Assembly: GCA_008330645.1 (NCBI GenBank)
Contig: VLTN01000038.1
Coordinates: 62,001-126,000, forward strand
DNA length: 64,000 nt
Source of the DNA: Cafeteria roenbergensis
Lineage: Eukaryota; Sar; Bigyra; Bicosoecida; Cafeteriaceae
Direction of reading: 5' to 3'
Under the pieces are notes generated by a model. That model did not search any database and was not told the DNA's origin. It saw only the letters and a list, made by a program, of their open reading frames with translations. Within the stretch, counting starts at the first letter, position 1. Each line of letters opens with the position of its first letter. Shown piece by piece: positions 1 to 10,620 of this stretch. A program made the translations under genes and the position numbers.

Positions 1-3000
1 ATCGACCAAGTCGTGCGCCCGGAGCCGGAGACCCGCTCCAGTGACCCGGACTCTCACGCGGCCGAAGGCACCCGTGGCGGCGCCCGTCGCCGGCGGCCCT
101 CGATTGGGAAGGATTGCATCGCTTCCCCACGGAGTCAGCTGGGGGTGGTCGCGCGCCTGATTCGTTCTCGCGGCGCCGGGCAGGGCTGGCAGTCGGCCGA
201 CGCGTCATACAGCTCTGCCCATCACTACTCCATCGGCATCAGCGGCGCATCGCTCGAGGCCGCATCGGCAGTCCAGAGCGCGTGGGTCGAGCTGATGCTG
301 CTGGTGGGGGATGTGGCGACGGCGGCGGCCTCCGCGGGCGATGCCGCGCTGACCCACGCGGCGCTGTGGGCAGCAACGCAAGACTTCCAGATGCAGGATG
401 CGGAGTTCCTTCTCCGCACCGGGATCGTGCCGGTCATCGCACACCTCTGCTCCGTGAAGGCGTCAGCTGACAGAGCCGCGGCGATTGCGCACGCCGACGG
501 CTGTCTGGCCACGCCGGACGACGACCCCGCCGGAACCCTCCTCGACATGCCACTGCTCTGGCCAGCTGACACCGTCGAACGGCGCTTGCGGGACGGCTCC
601 CTCTCGGCGCTGGAGGTGGTTGCGCTCATCAAACACGTCGGGCGGGCTATCGAGCGGCACTGCCTGCCCCAGCGCCGCGCCCGCCACATCGCCGCCTATG
701 GCAGCGCGGACTGCAGCGATATTCGTCGCTCGGACTGGTGGCGCTCCCGCGGCCTCTCCTTACCGGCGCATTATTTGGCCGACACGCTCACCACGAGCCA
801 GGTGGCGCAGCTCTACCGCCAGTTCACTTCGATTGCGGGGCCAGCCTTTGCTGAGGCGAGGGCTGGCCCCGGCCCCGCGTACCCCGGGGCTCCGGACGCT
901 GACTTCGCCCTGGGAGGCCTCGGGGCGCCGGCTCTGCCCCTGCCGGCGGCCTACGAACCCTGGTCTGGAAATGGCAAGCGAAACAGCCGTGAAACCGCTG
1001 CGGCCGCGTCGCGATTCAACGCTTCGCCCGGCCTTCACGCCCTCCAACATCCGGACGGCAGAGCCGCTTCGGGTGACGACGACGACGACGATGACGACGG
1101 CGTCACTGCCGGCGCCGCTGACGGCACGGGCCGCGGCCGCCGCCCCCGCCGGCAGAGCCGCTCCCCATCGGTTGCCGCGTCGCCAAGGTGGACGGGCCGG
1201 GGTCAGACCCCGCTCGCAACTCCGCCGTTGTCCGCATCGCTGGGCGTTGCACAGCTGGCCCAAGGTCAGACTGAGCGCGCCGCTGCGAGAAGCGCCGTGT
1301 TCTCGCCGCTGCCGCCAGCCCACGACGGCGGGCCGCTCCTAGCCTCCCCGCTGGCCACGGCGCCCCCTGGCCCTCTCACCGCCACTCCTGGCTCTACCGA
1401 ACGAAGTGGCTCTGCAGCACTTACCGGTGGCGACAGGCGCCCTGGCGCGGTCGGTGGACCAACATCGCCCGGGCGGGCTCCTGCGCCGAGCCCCGCCCGC
1501 GCCCGTGTGCCCGACTCCGAACGCGTCGCGTCGGCGGGCCTTCAGGGGAGTGCGGCACCGCTGGTTGATGGCCGAACAGCCCACGTCACTCGTGTTATGG
1601 GGACGGCCGCCTGGGGAATGTTCCGTATCATTGCTGCAAGGGCGTGCGGGGCGCGGCGCACTCCGCGCGAAACCGCCATGGCACTGCTGGGAAGCGACTT
1701 TGACCCGACTCTCCGTGGCGAAACCGCTGGCGTTGCAAGGGTGGGTGTCATCGCTGACGTCGACGGTGACGTCGAGCAGGGCCAGCTCTACCGAGCGCCA
1801 TTGGGCGGATCGACAGCCGACGGAAGCTGCCGGCCACCGGCTGGCCTGGCTGCTGCAGCATCTGCCGGGGCTCTGCCGGCAGAGCCGTCGCTCGGGGCGT
1901 CGCCGTCGGAAGTGGTGTTTGAAGCCAAAATCCGCCTTGCTCTGCCGGGAACGGCTCTGCCAAGGGCGGCGCTGACAGGCGAGGTGTTGGTCGAGGAGAT
2001 GGCAGCTCGCGACGAGCCTGCTGGCTCTGCCCTGCGGGTCATGAGCGAGTCACTCGCTGCTGCAGAGCTGGCTTGCAGCGTGATGGGCGCTGGGGAGCGA
2101 CTCGGCACTTCCTCCGCCCACAGCTCTGCCGGACGATTCAGCCGCGGCCTCCGCGAGCTCTGCCTCGGAATGGTCCTGGAGGACATTGCAGTTGCGGCCG
2201 CAGCCATCGGCAGAGCCAGGCGGTTCCCTGGACGGTCCGTTGGGCCGACCCATCGCACGGCAGAGCTGGTGGCTGCGCTGGCAGGGCTTCCCGGATCCGC
2301 TGCCCAGAGCTCTGCCGCAGTCGCAGCAGCTGCTTCGTCGATCGAACTTGGCCAGGCAGAGCCGCTGCTCTACCGATCCCTCCTATTCCTGTCTTCGATG
2401 CGGGGCCTCCCTGCCATTGCGGAGTTCGCGTCTAGAAGCGGAGTCATTGCTCTGCTCTGCATCTCACTTCGCGTCGCATCTCCCCGGTGCAAGCGGCTCT
2501 GCCTCCTGCTGCTGGCAGCGGGTCTGCCTCTGGCCGCTCCGGTGCAGGCAGATGCAGCGGTTTCGCGGGCGCTGCGAGTTCCGTTGCACGTGGTACATTC
2601 TGGCTCTGACAGCAGCAGCAGAAGCAGCAGCAGCGGTAGCGGCAGTGGCGGCGGCAGCGGTGCTTTCGATGGACCCGCGACGCTGTCGCTGCTGGAGTCG
2701 CTCTCTGCGGAGCCCGGGTCAGTTGCCGTCGGGTGGTTGCTGTTGATCTGCGGGTCAGCCGGCGCTGTCGGAGTGTCCAGCTCTGCTGGATGCGGTGGCG
2801 TGCCAGCAGCGATCGCGGCATCAGACCGGCTTGCCGACCCACTTCCTGCGGTTTCGGGCATTTTGTATCCGCGTGGGGTTGGAGCCGGCTGGGCGCTGTC
2901 CGTGACAGCTGCTGCCGCCGTGGAGACGGTGCGGAGTTTGTGGAACTCCGCACACGCAGGCCCGGGTGCCGCCAAGGCGGGCACGGAACAGCTGATGGCG

Positions 3001-6000
3001 TCGCTCTCAGCGTCGCTCAGCAACCCCTCCCTGGGCCGGAGCCCCTCCGCAGCCTCCTCGGGGAGCGGGCCGCGAATGGGTCTCGGGGTCACGTCAGCGG
3101 CTGATTGGGCCGACGTCCTGACCAACACTCTCCACCTTGCGGTGGCAGGCGCTGGCTCTACCGGCGGAAACGCATCCGGCCAGCTTGCCGATCCGGTGGA
3201 CGTCGTAAGAGCCGTTGCTCGCGACCAGGCGAGCGCCGGCAGAGCTGCTGCCGCTGCCGCTGCCGCTGGTGGCGGTGCAGCTGGTGTTGGCGGCGGCGGT
3301 GGCGGCGGTGGCGGCGGCGGCCGTGCCGCTGCTGCGGAGGCGGCTGCGGAGGCCAAGGCTTCTGCTGCTGCTGCCAGCGCCGCGCAGCTTGACGGTCTTA
3401 TGGCAGAGCTGATGGCAGCAGGCATCAGCCGGGAAGAGGCGGAGGCGGCGGCCGCTGCCGCGGTGGAGGCCGAGGCGGCGTCGGCGGCAGCAGCGCCAGT
3501 CGCAGCAGCGCCGGCACCAATGTCCACTGCTGATGCCGGCGTGTCAGAGGAGTCAGCTGATCCGGCGTCTCACGATGACGTGGCGTGGCGTGAGGGCATG
3601 CAATCGTCAGAGTCGCTCACTTGGATGAGGGCTGCGTCGCTCGGTCTGGCCACGGGGGCCCTGTCCGTTGCCGGCGGCTTTTCCGAGCCGCTGCGGGTCG
3701 GCGGTTTCGTGGTGACTGCAGAGCAGGTGTCTCAAGCTGGCGGGCTGGCGTCGCTGGGAGACGTCGCCGCGCGGTTTCGCGGCACCGTTGTGCAGGTGTC
3801 GCCCACCCACGATGTGGCGCTGGTTGCATTCCCGGGATCGCCCAAGCCGCGGCAGTGCGCGGTTTCGTCGCTGTTCCCGGTTGACGTCGTGGATCCTTCC
3901 GAGACGCTGGCCAGCCAGCTCATCGTTGATGCGGCTCTGCCACTTCTCCGAGAGTTGCTCGAGTTCGAGACGGCTCTGCCAACCCTGGAGCGTGACCCCG
4001 GCTCGGACAACCCGTCGCGCCCAGCCGAGACGTCGGGCGACGAGTGGTGGGACCCGTCTGACGAGCGGGTGTCCAAGCCCGTCGGCAGCAGGACGGCGCG
4101 CGACCGCGCGGCGGGTGTCGCTCCAAAGGGCAGCGGCAGCGGCAGCGGCAGCGGCAGCGGCAGCAGCGGCTCGGGCGGCGATGGCTCTGCCGGTGAAGTG
4201 TCTCTTCCTGCGATGACGAGGGCTCTGCTTGCAGTGCTGGAGCTGCGCTCCAGCGCAGTCGGCGCCCTGGCCACCTGCTGCTATGTGGACGCTGTTTCGG
4301 CTGCCATCGTGACGGCGGGGCTGGCAGAGCCGCTGGTTCGGCTGGCAGTTTCGCCGGCTCCGCTGCCTCAGACGCTGTCGACGAGGGCGCTGCGGATGCG
4401 TCAGCTGATCACTTCGTCGCTCATTGGCGACGTGTCTTCGGGAGTCCGCATCGGAAACTCCGCGCTCCGCCGCGAAACCGCCGTCTCGACTGCAGTGTCG
4501 GCAAAGCAGCAGCAGCGCCTGTCGATGGGAGCCCAGATCCAGGAACTTTCCGGGAAACCTCTCGACGTGTGCGTCAAGGCCCTTGAAGTGTGCGATGACG
4601 ATGCCGACAGAGCCGTTGAATGGCTCTTCTCAGGGCAGGGCGACGCCTTCGTGCGGGGCGGCGGGATGCAGGACGCTTCGGCGGAAGATTGGGCCGGTGA
4701 CGTGGAGCTGCAGAGCCAGGCGAAGTCGCTGGCGACGTCCTTCGGCCAGCCGCCCAAGCTGGTGCTTCGCGCCTTGCAGATGTTCGAGCGGAACCAAGAT
4801 CGGGCCATGGACTGGCTGCTCACCCACGGGGCGAGACACGTCCCGGGAATGGCAGAGCCGGATGCGGAACTGGGCTCTGCCGAGCCGAGCCGGGAGGGCA
4901 GCTCGGTGTTTGGCCGCGGCCGTCCGACGCTGGCGCAGGTGCTTGCTATGGACCAGGATGGCTCTGCCGGTGACGGTGTTGCGGGCTCTGCGCATGCGTT
5001 GGGCAGGGCGCAGTCGGTTGGCAGCGGCGGGGACGGTGGTCACGATGATGGAGCCGTGATTGACGACTTGGACGTCGGCGAGGCAGAGCGCTGGGATGAC
5101 GGAATGGACGTCGGCCCCATCGTCACGGCTGGCACACGGAGCAACGTGGGCAGGAATGGCCGTCGTGGTCGCGGGGGCAGAGCCGACGACGGCGGTCGCC
5201 AGGCGGCGGCGGAGGCGCTGTGGGCGGCGCTGCAGATGCACGCGGCGGAGGCGGAGGCGGATGCGGAGGCGGAGAGACCCCCGTGGGAACGACGTTCCCA
5301 TGGCAGCGTCGACAGCCACCGCCTGTATGGTGGCGGCAGTGACGGCAGTGACGGCAGTGACGGCAGTGACGGCAGTGACATCAGTGACGGCAGCGATGGC
5401 GGTTCCAGCCATCCGCCAAGCGACGACGATGATGATGATGCGATGCGTAGCAGCAGCAGCAGCGGCCGCAGCCGCCGCAGCGGCGAACGCACCGATCCCA
5501 CGACGCCGCCGCGCGGCCCGTCCGGGCGCTGGCGCGCGGTCGAGCTGCCCCCGCCGTCGCTGCCGCTGCGCCACCGCCCAGGGCTGGTGCCCCCGCGCAC
5601 GACAGTTGGCGCCGCCCGGCCGGCAGAGCCCCCCTCCGGGGACCGTTCCAGGGACCGCTCCAGGGACCGCTCCAGGGACCGCTCCAGGGACCGCTCCAGG
5701 GACCGGGGTGGTGCTGCGGGCGGTCCAGAGAGGGAGGCCGCCGTGTCGGCGCGGATGCATGCTCGTCCAGAAATGGCGCCTTCACAGGCCCCGGAGGCCA
5801 GAGTTGAACTCGGAGTTGGACACAGAGTTTGGCCCAGAGATGACTCCGGAGTTCAGTCGACTGTGTATCGAACCTCGGATTCGCCGCAGCACGACTCGGC
5901 CGCGGCCTATGCCGCTGTGGTGCGCGCCTTTGAGGATCCCCCCAGGCGTCACGAGGGCGCGCCGCGCCTCCGAGCGGCAGAGCCGTCGAATCCGTTTGCG

Positions 6001-9000
6001 GGCCCCTTCAGCCGTTCGACGGCAGGATCAACCCTTCCCCCCAGGCCCGCGGCCCCGCGCGAGGGCTCGGGCCGTGGTGAGGATGGCCCCGGCAGCGGAG
6101 GTCGTTCACGGCGCCGCACATCGTCCCGCGGCCCTCCCAGCGCCCGCGATTCGGCGTCCAACGCTGACGTCGGAAGTCACGCTTCCAACCTGGATGAGTT
6201 CCTTCGTCTTCGAAGCGGGGTCGAAGAGCCGCTGGGACCAGGTGACCATCCCGGGCGCGTCACCTTCCCATCAGGCGACGATCAAGCTGCGCTCCGCGCC
6301 GCCGCGCTGAGTCGGCGATCGGCTGCCCGCGCCCGGCAGCAGCAGCGGCAGCAGCGCGAGCAGCGGCAGCAGCAGCAGCCGCCCGAGCCACGGTGGCCAT
6401 CGGCGCCTGACATGGGACCCTTCGGGGCTTATCGTCCCGATGCCTCCCTCGAAGCTGCTGCAGCTGCTGAGGCTGCTTTTCCAGCTGACGCTGCTGACGC
6501 TGCTGCTGCTGACGCCGCTGCTGCCGCCGCACGCCGGGCCAACCGCTTCGGAGGCCTTGTGGGCAGAGCGACGCGCCTGCATCGCGCGCAGGGGCGGCCT
6601 CTCGTGGTCGATGGCAGCCGAACAGGCGCCGCCGCGGCGGCTGCTCCCGCCACCGCTGGTTTCGTGGGGTCCACCGCGGGCGACAGCTGGGTCGCTCTGG
6701 GCGGCCTCGCCATGCCGGCGGCCGTCGTTGTCGACGACGAGGGCCGCCGCGTCGCCACCGGCGTGGAATCCTTCTTCGAAGGGGCTTCCGGACGACGGGC
6801 GGTTTCGGTTCTGGACGTCGACCGGTGGTGCACATCGCTCGAGCCGGCTTCGCCTTCTCAGGTGACGAATGTGGGCCACGTCTTCGGATCGCCAGTGAGC
6901 GACGCGGAGTCGCTCTTCCACATCCACGCAGCGGTTTCGCACTCGCTCTGCCTTCGCGACGCTCGCGAGGCACTTGCCGGGATGTTGCTGCAGTCTACTC
7001 CGGGCGGTTTCGAGGATGCCATCAGCGCCGAGTCAGTCCTGACGCTTGTGCGACTGGCTGCAGTCACTGACGGCCTCACGGGGCGAGGCCGCGGCCGCTC
7101 CGGCAGCCATGCCAACACCAGGCCCTCAGCCGCGGCCTCAGCGGTCGCTGGTGGCGCCGATGCTGGTGCTGGCGCCGATACCGGCGCTGGCGCTGGCGGC
7201 TTCGCGTCGGCAATGCTGGCAGAGCTTGCCGGGGCGGCGGGAGGCCTGCGCCGAACCCTTCCAGCCGACGCCGCCAGGAGGTCAGCGCGATACGAAACCG
7301 ATATCCCCGATCCTTCCTGGTCGCCAGGCCAGTCGCACCCGATGCTGGAGGAGTACCGGCAAGCCATCGCCGAGGCGGAGGCTAACGCCCTGGGCAGCGG
7401 AGGCGGCGCCGCCCACCACATGGCCCGAGCCGCTCGTGCCCGAGCTGTCCTGGGTGGCTTGGGTGCTGCCACCGGCCACCCTGGCGGGGACTTTGCCGCT
7501 GCTGCCGCTGCTGCCGCTGGCGCTGGCGCTGGCGATGCCGCCGCTGGCGCTGCTGCTGCCGCAGCGGTCGGTTCTGGCGCTGGCTCTGCAGGAAGTGGCT
7601 CTGCCGATGCCGTGGATTTGCTGCCAGCGGGCGAAGGCCTGCGGCGGCTGGCAGGCTTGCGGTTTCGCCTGCCGCGTGGCGGCACCACGATGTGCGCGAT
7701 GCAGGAGGTGGTGCGGCGTCAGCTGAACCGCACCAAGACCGGATCCGGCTCTGCCGGTCCAACGGGCCACTTCTCGCAGCTCTGCCTGCGGCACGCAACG
7801 GCCGACGTCCTCCGGGCAACAGAGCCGTCGACCACAGCTGAGAGGCGCGTCCGGCAGAGCCTCCACCCGCACGTGTCGCGCGCCGCGGTGACCGACTTCG
7901 TTTCAGTGCCGGGCACGCGAGCGCTGTGGGTGACGTTCGACCCGCGGTGCTGCCTGCCGCGCGGGGCGGAGCTGGTCTTCCTGGGAGAGGACGAGCGGAC
8001 CGTCATCGCGCGGTTTCGCGGCGGCGAGATGTCCAGCGGGGCTCGGGTTCCGGCGTGGCGACCGCTGGTCATTCACGGCTCAAAGGTCCGTTACCGGTTC
8101 ATCTGCCGCTGCGAGGCCGAGGAGGTCTGTTGGGGCTACCGGTTTCACGTGCAGCGGGTGGAGGGCCTGCACTGGCGCGGCGAGGCGGAGGCAGCTGACA
8201 AGGGGTCCCTCGAATTCGGTTGCTGGCTGCTCGAGCTCATTCTGAGAGACGCTCCGAGAGTGGTCGAGTCAGGTGAAGTTCACTCCTCCCAGACCTTCAA
8301 CGGACTGGTAGGCTACCTGAGAGCCCGCGGCGCTCCCTACAAGCACCGCATCGTGGCTCTGCTCACGCGCCTGCTCCGGTCGCCGGCTCTGCGCAACGCG
8401 CCGGAGCCGGTGCAGACACGGGCCCTGTCCTCGCTGGAGGGGCCCGTGATGCAGCGTTGCATGGCCCTGCTCAACGGAGCCGGCGGCGACCGGCGGCGAC
8501 GCTTCCTCGGCGACGACGACGACGGCGGGCGGGGGGGCGTGCTGCCTCCGCGGCTGATGCGGCTGGTAGAGCTGCTCACAACTGTCCGGGCGGTAGAGCT
8601 GGACTCGGCCACGCGAGACAGCGCGGCCGGTGGCTCTGCCGCCGCTGCCGGGTCCGCCGCCGCTGCCGGGTCCGCCGCCGCTGCTGCCGGGTCCGCCGCC
8701 GCTGCTGCCGGCTCTGGCGAGGTGTGCCCCGTCGGATCGGTGCCCGATCCTTCCAGGCCAACGGATCTCTTGCTGCCGCTGCCCTGCGTGCGGCGCAGCG
8801 ACGTCGTCGACGAAACCGCAGTCGCGACGTGCCCGCTGATGCCTCTCATCGTGGACGTGCATCAGCTGACGCTGGCCATCCACGGCCAGAGCCGCCTCCC
8901 GGACGCGTTCGTCGCGCGCTGCGTGATTGACGCGGGACTTGCCAGTGACGCCGAGGCGTGCACGGCAGAGCTGCTCAGCAGAGCCGCGCGGTCGCTCGCC

Positions 9001-10620
9001 ACGTGGGCCGCCGAGGACGACGAGCAGCTGGCCGCCTGGATGGTGGTCATCACGTCTCCGGCGCGTCGCGCTCGCATCAGAGAGTTCCAGGAGTGTGAGC
9101 GCGACGGCCGGCGGCCCCCCTCGGGCCCCAGGCCGGGAGACGGCGGCGCTGGCAGCGCCACTTCGCCGGCAGAGCTCCCCACCCATCTGCTCGAACTCAA
9201 CGACAAGGGCGACGGTCTCGCATTCGGCCGCATCGCCGGCAGAGCCGTCGAGGAGCTCCGGCTCCGCGCGGCTCTGCTGCAGGCGCTGAACCGCCGGCTG
9301 AACCGGGTGCTGCCTCTGCTGGACCTTGTGGGCGCCGAGGACGCCTCCAGCGTCGGGTTCCGCCTCCGTTCCGTGTCTCACTGCATATTCGCGGACGCGA
9401 AGCACACGGTGCTGACGGCAGCTCTGCGCGGGAGCGAAGTGGGCCGCGAGGGCATGGGGTCCATCGACTTCGACAACGGCGCGGCGTTTCAATCCGCCGA
9501 GGTGGCGCGCCGCGACGCGAGTAAGGGTGCCATCGGGCAGTACCGGGGGGCGTTCGTGCAGCTGTTCGAGCAGCTCGCGCGGCACCCTGCCTCGCAGTTC
9601 CGCGTGCGACTCAACGGCCACGGCTGTCTCTTCAAGGTGGACATGGTGGGGGAGGCAGGCATCGACCAGGGGGGCCTGTTCCGCGACGTGTTCTCCAGAT
9701 CCGTTGAGGACGCCTTCGCCCCGCACTTTGAGTTCTTCGCCGCGACGCCCAACTCGCGCCGCGGCACTGGCGCCAGTCTCGACAAGGCGCTGCCGCACCC
9801 GGCGGCGGCGGCGTCGCCGGCTGGTCTGGCCATGTTCGAGTTCCTCGGGCGGATCCTTGGCGCAACGCTCCGCCACCGGCTCTACCAGCCGTTTGACATG
9901 GCGTCGCTGGTGTGGAAGCAGCTGGCCGGAGAAACGTTGTGCCGGGGGGACCTGTCGTCCGTCGATCTGCGCGTCGCGAAGCACCTCGACGCAGTGGCGG
10001 AAGCAGCATCGCCCGAGGAGTTCGCCTCGCTGGGCGAAGTGACCTACTCCGTGGAAGGGCTTCTCGGCTCTGCAATCGAGCTCTACCCTGGAGGCGCGGC
10101 CGTGCCGGTGCCGTTCGAGGAGCGCGTTGCCTACGCCGAGGCGGCGGCGGAGGCGAGGTTCCGCGAGTTTGCGCCGGCGGTTTCGGCCATCCGTCGCGGG
10201 CTGGAGTCGGTGGTTCCGGCCCGCGCCCTCCGCCTGTTCACGTGGCGGGAGCTGGAGCAGTCGGCGTGCGGCGACCCGCTGGTGGACGTGGCGCTGCTGC
10301 GCGCCAACACCACGTACAGCGGCGGATACGAGGAGGGACACCCGGTCATCGAGCGCTTCTGGCGCGTGTTCGGAGCGATGAGCAACTCCGACCGGGGCAA
10401 GATCGTTCGCTTCGCGTGGGGGCGCAGCCGGCTCCCGCGGGCAGGGGACTTCCGCACCAAGTTCAAGCTGTCCCGCGGCCCGCCGCCCGACCACCTGCCC
10501 CTGGCGCACGTATGCTTCTTTCACATGGAGCTGCCCGAGTACCCCTCGGACGACGTCATGCGGCGCATGCTTGCCACGGCAGCGGCGCACGGCACCGGCG
10601 GCGAGTTCCTCATGGCCTGA
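1..10620 (+). CDS. Giant HECT-type E3 ubiquitin ligase, 5'-partial
   Basis: The frame is open from base 1 to a TGA at 10618-10620 with no convincing start, so the N-terminus lies outside the window and over 3,500 residues are inside. Counting from base 13, two UBA-like modules lie at about 1508-1545 and 1570-1608 (each ending in a DRAxxWL pattern). A beta-rich segment at about 2636-2720 (starts LWVTFDPRC) resembles a module of large HECT ligases such as HECTD4. The HECT domain fills about 3200-3535, with FKVDMVGEAGIDQGGLF at its N-lobe and the catalytic cysteine in AHVCFF (codon 10513-10515), then LPEY. HECT ligases take ubiquitin onto this cysteine before passing it to substrate. Long disordered tracts (poly-Ala/Gly, GSD, DRSR, acidic runs) separate the domains. 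No intron is evident. The substrate cannot be inferred. Confidence 0.93.
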   Translation: MDQVVRPEPETRSSDPDSHAAEGTRGGARRRRPSIGKDCIASPRSQLGVVARLIRSRGAGQGWQSADASYSSAHHYSIGISGASLEAASAVQSAWVELMLLVGDVATAAASAGDAALTHAALWAATQDFQMQDAEFLLRTGIVPVIAHLCSVKASADRAAAIAHADGCLATPDDDPAGTLLDMPLLWPADTVERRLRDGSLSALEVVALIKHVGRAIERHCLPQRRARHIAAYGSADCSDIRRSDWWRSRGLSLPAHYLADTLTTSQVAQLYRQFTSIAGPAFAEARAGPGPAYPGAPDADFALGGLGAPALPLPAAYEPWSGNGKRNSRETAAAASRFNASPGLHALQHPDGRAASGDDDDDDDDGVTAGAADGTGRGRRPRRQSRSPSVAASPRWTGRGQTPLATPPLSASLGVAQLAQGQTERAAARSAVFSPLPPAHDGGPLLASPLATAPPGPLTATPGSTERSGSAALTGGDRRPGAVGGPTSPGRAPAPSPARARVPDSERVASAGLQGSAAPLVDGRTAHVTRVMGTAAWGMFRIIAARACGARRTPRETAMALLGSDFDPTLRGETAGVARVGVIADVDGDVEQGQLYRAPLGGSTADGSCRPPAGLAAAASAGALPAEPSLGASPSEVVFEAKIRLALPGTALPRAALTGEVLVEEMAARDEPAGSALRVMSESLAAAELACSVMGAGERLGTSSAHSSAGRFSRGLRELCLGMVLEDIAVAAAAIGRARRFPGRSVGPTHRTAELVAALAGLPGSAAQSSAAVAAAASSIELGQAEPLLYRSLLFLSSMRGLPAIAEFASRSGVIALLCISLRVASPRCKRLCLLLLAAGLPLAAPVQADAAVSRALRVPLHVVHSGSDSSSRSSSSGSGSGGGSGAFDGPATLSLLESLSAEPGSVAVGWLLLICGSAGAVGVSSSAGCGGVPAAIAASDRLADPLPAVSGILYPRGVGAGWALSVTAAAAVETVRSLWNSAHAGPGAAKAGTEQLMASLSASLSNPSLGRSPSAASSGSGPRMGLGVTSAADWADVLTNTLHLAVAGAGSTGGNASGQLADPVDVVRAVARDQASAGRAAAAAAAAGGGAAGVGGGGGGGGGGGRAAAAEAAAEAKASAAAASAAQLDGLMAELMAAGISREEAEAAAAAAVEAEAASAAAAPVAAAPAPMSTADAGVSEESADPASHDDVAWREGMQSSESLTWMRAASLGLATGALSVAGGFSEPLRVGGFVVTAEQVSQAGGLASLGDVAARFRGTVVQVSPTHDVALVAFPGSPKPRQCAVSSLFPVDVVDPSETLASQLIVDAALPLLRELLEFETALPTLERDPGSDNPSRPAETSGDEWWDPSDERVSKPVGSRTARDRAAGVAPKGSGSGSGSGSGSSGSGGDGSAGEVSLPAMTRALLAVLELRSSAVGALATCCYVDAVSAAIVTAGLAEPLVRLAVSPAPLPQTLSTRALRMRQLITSSLIGDVSSGVRIGNSALRRETAVSTAVSAKQQQRLSMGAQIQELSGKPLDVCVKALEVCDDDADRAVEWLFSGQGDAFVRGGGMQDASAEDWAGDVELQSQAKSLATSFGQPPKLVLRALQMFERNQDRAMDWLLTHGARHVPGMAEPDAELGSAEPSREGSSVFGRGRPTLAQVLAMDQDGSAGDGVAGSAHALGRAQSVGSGGDGGHDDGAVIDDLDVGEAERWDDGMDVGPIVTAGTRSNVGRNGRRGRGGRADDGGRQAAAEALWAALQMHAAEAEADAEAERPPWERRSHGSVDSHRLYGGGSDGSDGSDGSDGSDISDGSDGGSSHPPSDDDDDDAMRSSSSSGRSRRSGERTDPTTPPRGPSGRWRAVELPPPSLPLRHRPGLVPPRTTVGAARPAEPPSGDRSRDRSRDRSRDRSRDRSRDRGGAAGGPEREAAVSARMHARPEMAPSQAPEARVELGVGHRVWPRDDSGVQSTVYRTSDSPQHDSAAAYAAVVRAFEDPPRRHEGAPRLRAAEPSNPFAGPFSRSTAGSTLPPRPAAPREGSGRGEDGPGSGGRSRRRTSSRGPPSARDSASNADVGSHASNLDEFLRLRSGVEEPLGPGDHPGRVTFPSGDDQAALRAAALSRRSAARARQQQRQQREQRQQQQPPEPRWPSAPDMGPFGAYRPDASLEAAAAAEAAFPADAADAAAADAAAAAARRANRFGGLVGRATRLHRAQGRPLVVDGSRTGAAAAAAPATAGFVGSTAGDSWVALGGLAMPAAVVVDDEGRRVATGVESFFEGASGRRAVSVLDVDRWCTSLEPASPSQVTNVGHVFGSPVSDAESLFHIHAAVSHSLCLRDAREALAGMLLQSTPGGFEDAISAESVLTLVRLAAVTDGLTGRGRGRSGSHANTRPSAAASAVAGGADAGAGADTGAGAGGFASAMLAELAGAAGGLRRTLPADAARRSARYETDIPDPSWSPGQSHPMLEEYRQAIAEAEANALGSGGGAAHHMARAARARAVLGGLGAATGHPGGDFAAAAAAAAGAGAGDAAAGAAAAAAVGSGAGSAGSGSADAVDLLPAGEGLRRLAGLRFRLPRGGTTMCAMQEVVRRQLNRTKTGSGSAGPTGHFSQLCLRHATADVLRATEPSTTAERRVRQSLHPHVSRAAVTDFVSVPGTRALWVTFDPRCCLPRGAELVFLGEDERTVIARFRGGEMSSGARVPAWRPLVIHGSKVRYRFICRCEAEEVCWGYRFHVQRVEGLHWRGEAEAADKGSLEFGCWLLELILRDAPRVVESGEVHSSQTFNGLVGYLRARGAPYKHRIVALLTRLLRSPALRNAPEPVQTRALSSLEGPVMQRCMALLNGAGGDRRRRFLGDDDDGGRGGVLPPRLMRLVELLTTVRAVELDSATRDSAAGGSAAAAGSAAAAGSAAAAAGSAAAAAGSGEVCPVGSVPDPSRPTDLLLPLPCVRRSDVVDETAVATCPLMPLIVDVHQLTLAIHGQSRLPDAFVARCVIDAGLASDAEACTAELLSRAARSLATWAAEDDEQLAAWMVVITSPARRARIREFQECERDGRRPPSGPRPGDGGAGSATSPAELPTHLLELNDKGDGLAFGRIAGRAVEELRLRAALLQALNRRLNRVLPLLDLVGAEDASSVGFRLRSVSHCIFADAKHTVLTAALRGSEVGREGMGSIDFDNGAAFQSAEVARRDASKGAIGQYRGAFVQLFEQLARHPASQFRVRLNGHGCLFKVDMVGEAGIDQGGLFRDVFSRSVEDAFAPHFEFFAATPNSRRGTGASLDKALPHPAAAASPAGLAMFEFLGRILGATLRHRLYQPFDMASLVWKQLAGETLCRGDLSSVDLRVAKHLDAVAEAASPEEFASLGEVTYSVEGLLGSAIELYPGGAAVPVPFEERVAYAEAAAEARFREFAPAVSAIRRGLESVVPARALRLFTWRELEQSACGDPLVDVALLRANTTYSGGYEEGHPVIERFWRVFGAMSNSDRGKIVRFAWGRSRLPRAGDFRTKFKLSRGPPPDHLPLAHVCFFHMELPEYPSDDVMRRMLATAAAHGTGGEFLMA
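5335..5397 (+). repeat. 9-bp tandem repeat (GSD codons)
   Basis: The unit GGCAGTGAC recurs about five times and then degenerates, encoding a Gly-Ser-Asp run in the disordered part of the HECT ligase. The repeat is in frame, so copy-number change would not break the gene. Confidence 0.9.
5641..5703 (+). repeat. 12-bp tandem repeat (DRSR codons)
   Basis: Five near-perfect copies of GACCGCTCCAGG encode Asp-Arg-Ser-Arg repeats in the HECT ligase. The first copy has one T for C difference. Confidence 0.95.
8632..8713 (+). repeat. 15/18-bp Ala-Gly-Ser tandem repeat
   Basis: Units of the form GCCGCCGCTGCCGGGTCC, some with an extra GCT, encode Ala-rich AAAGS repeats. They lie between the beta-rich segment and the HECT domain, within the coding frame. 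Confidence 0.88.
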
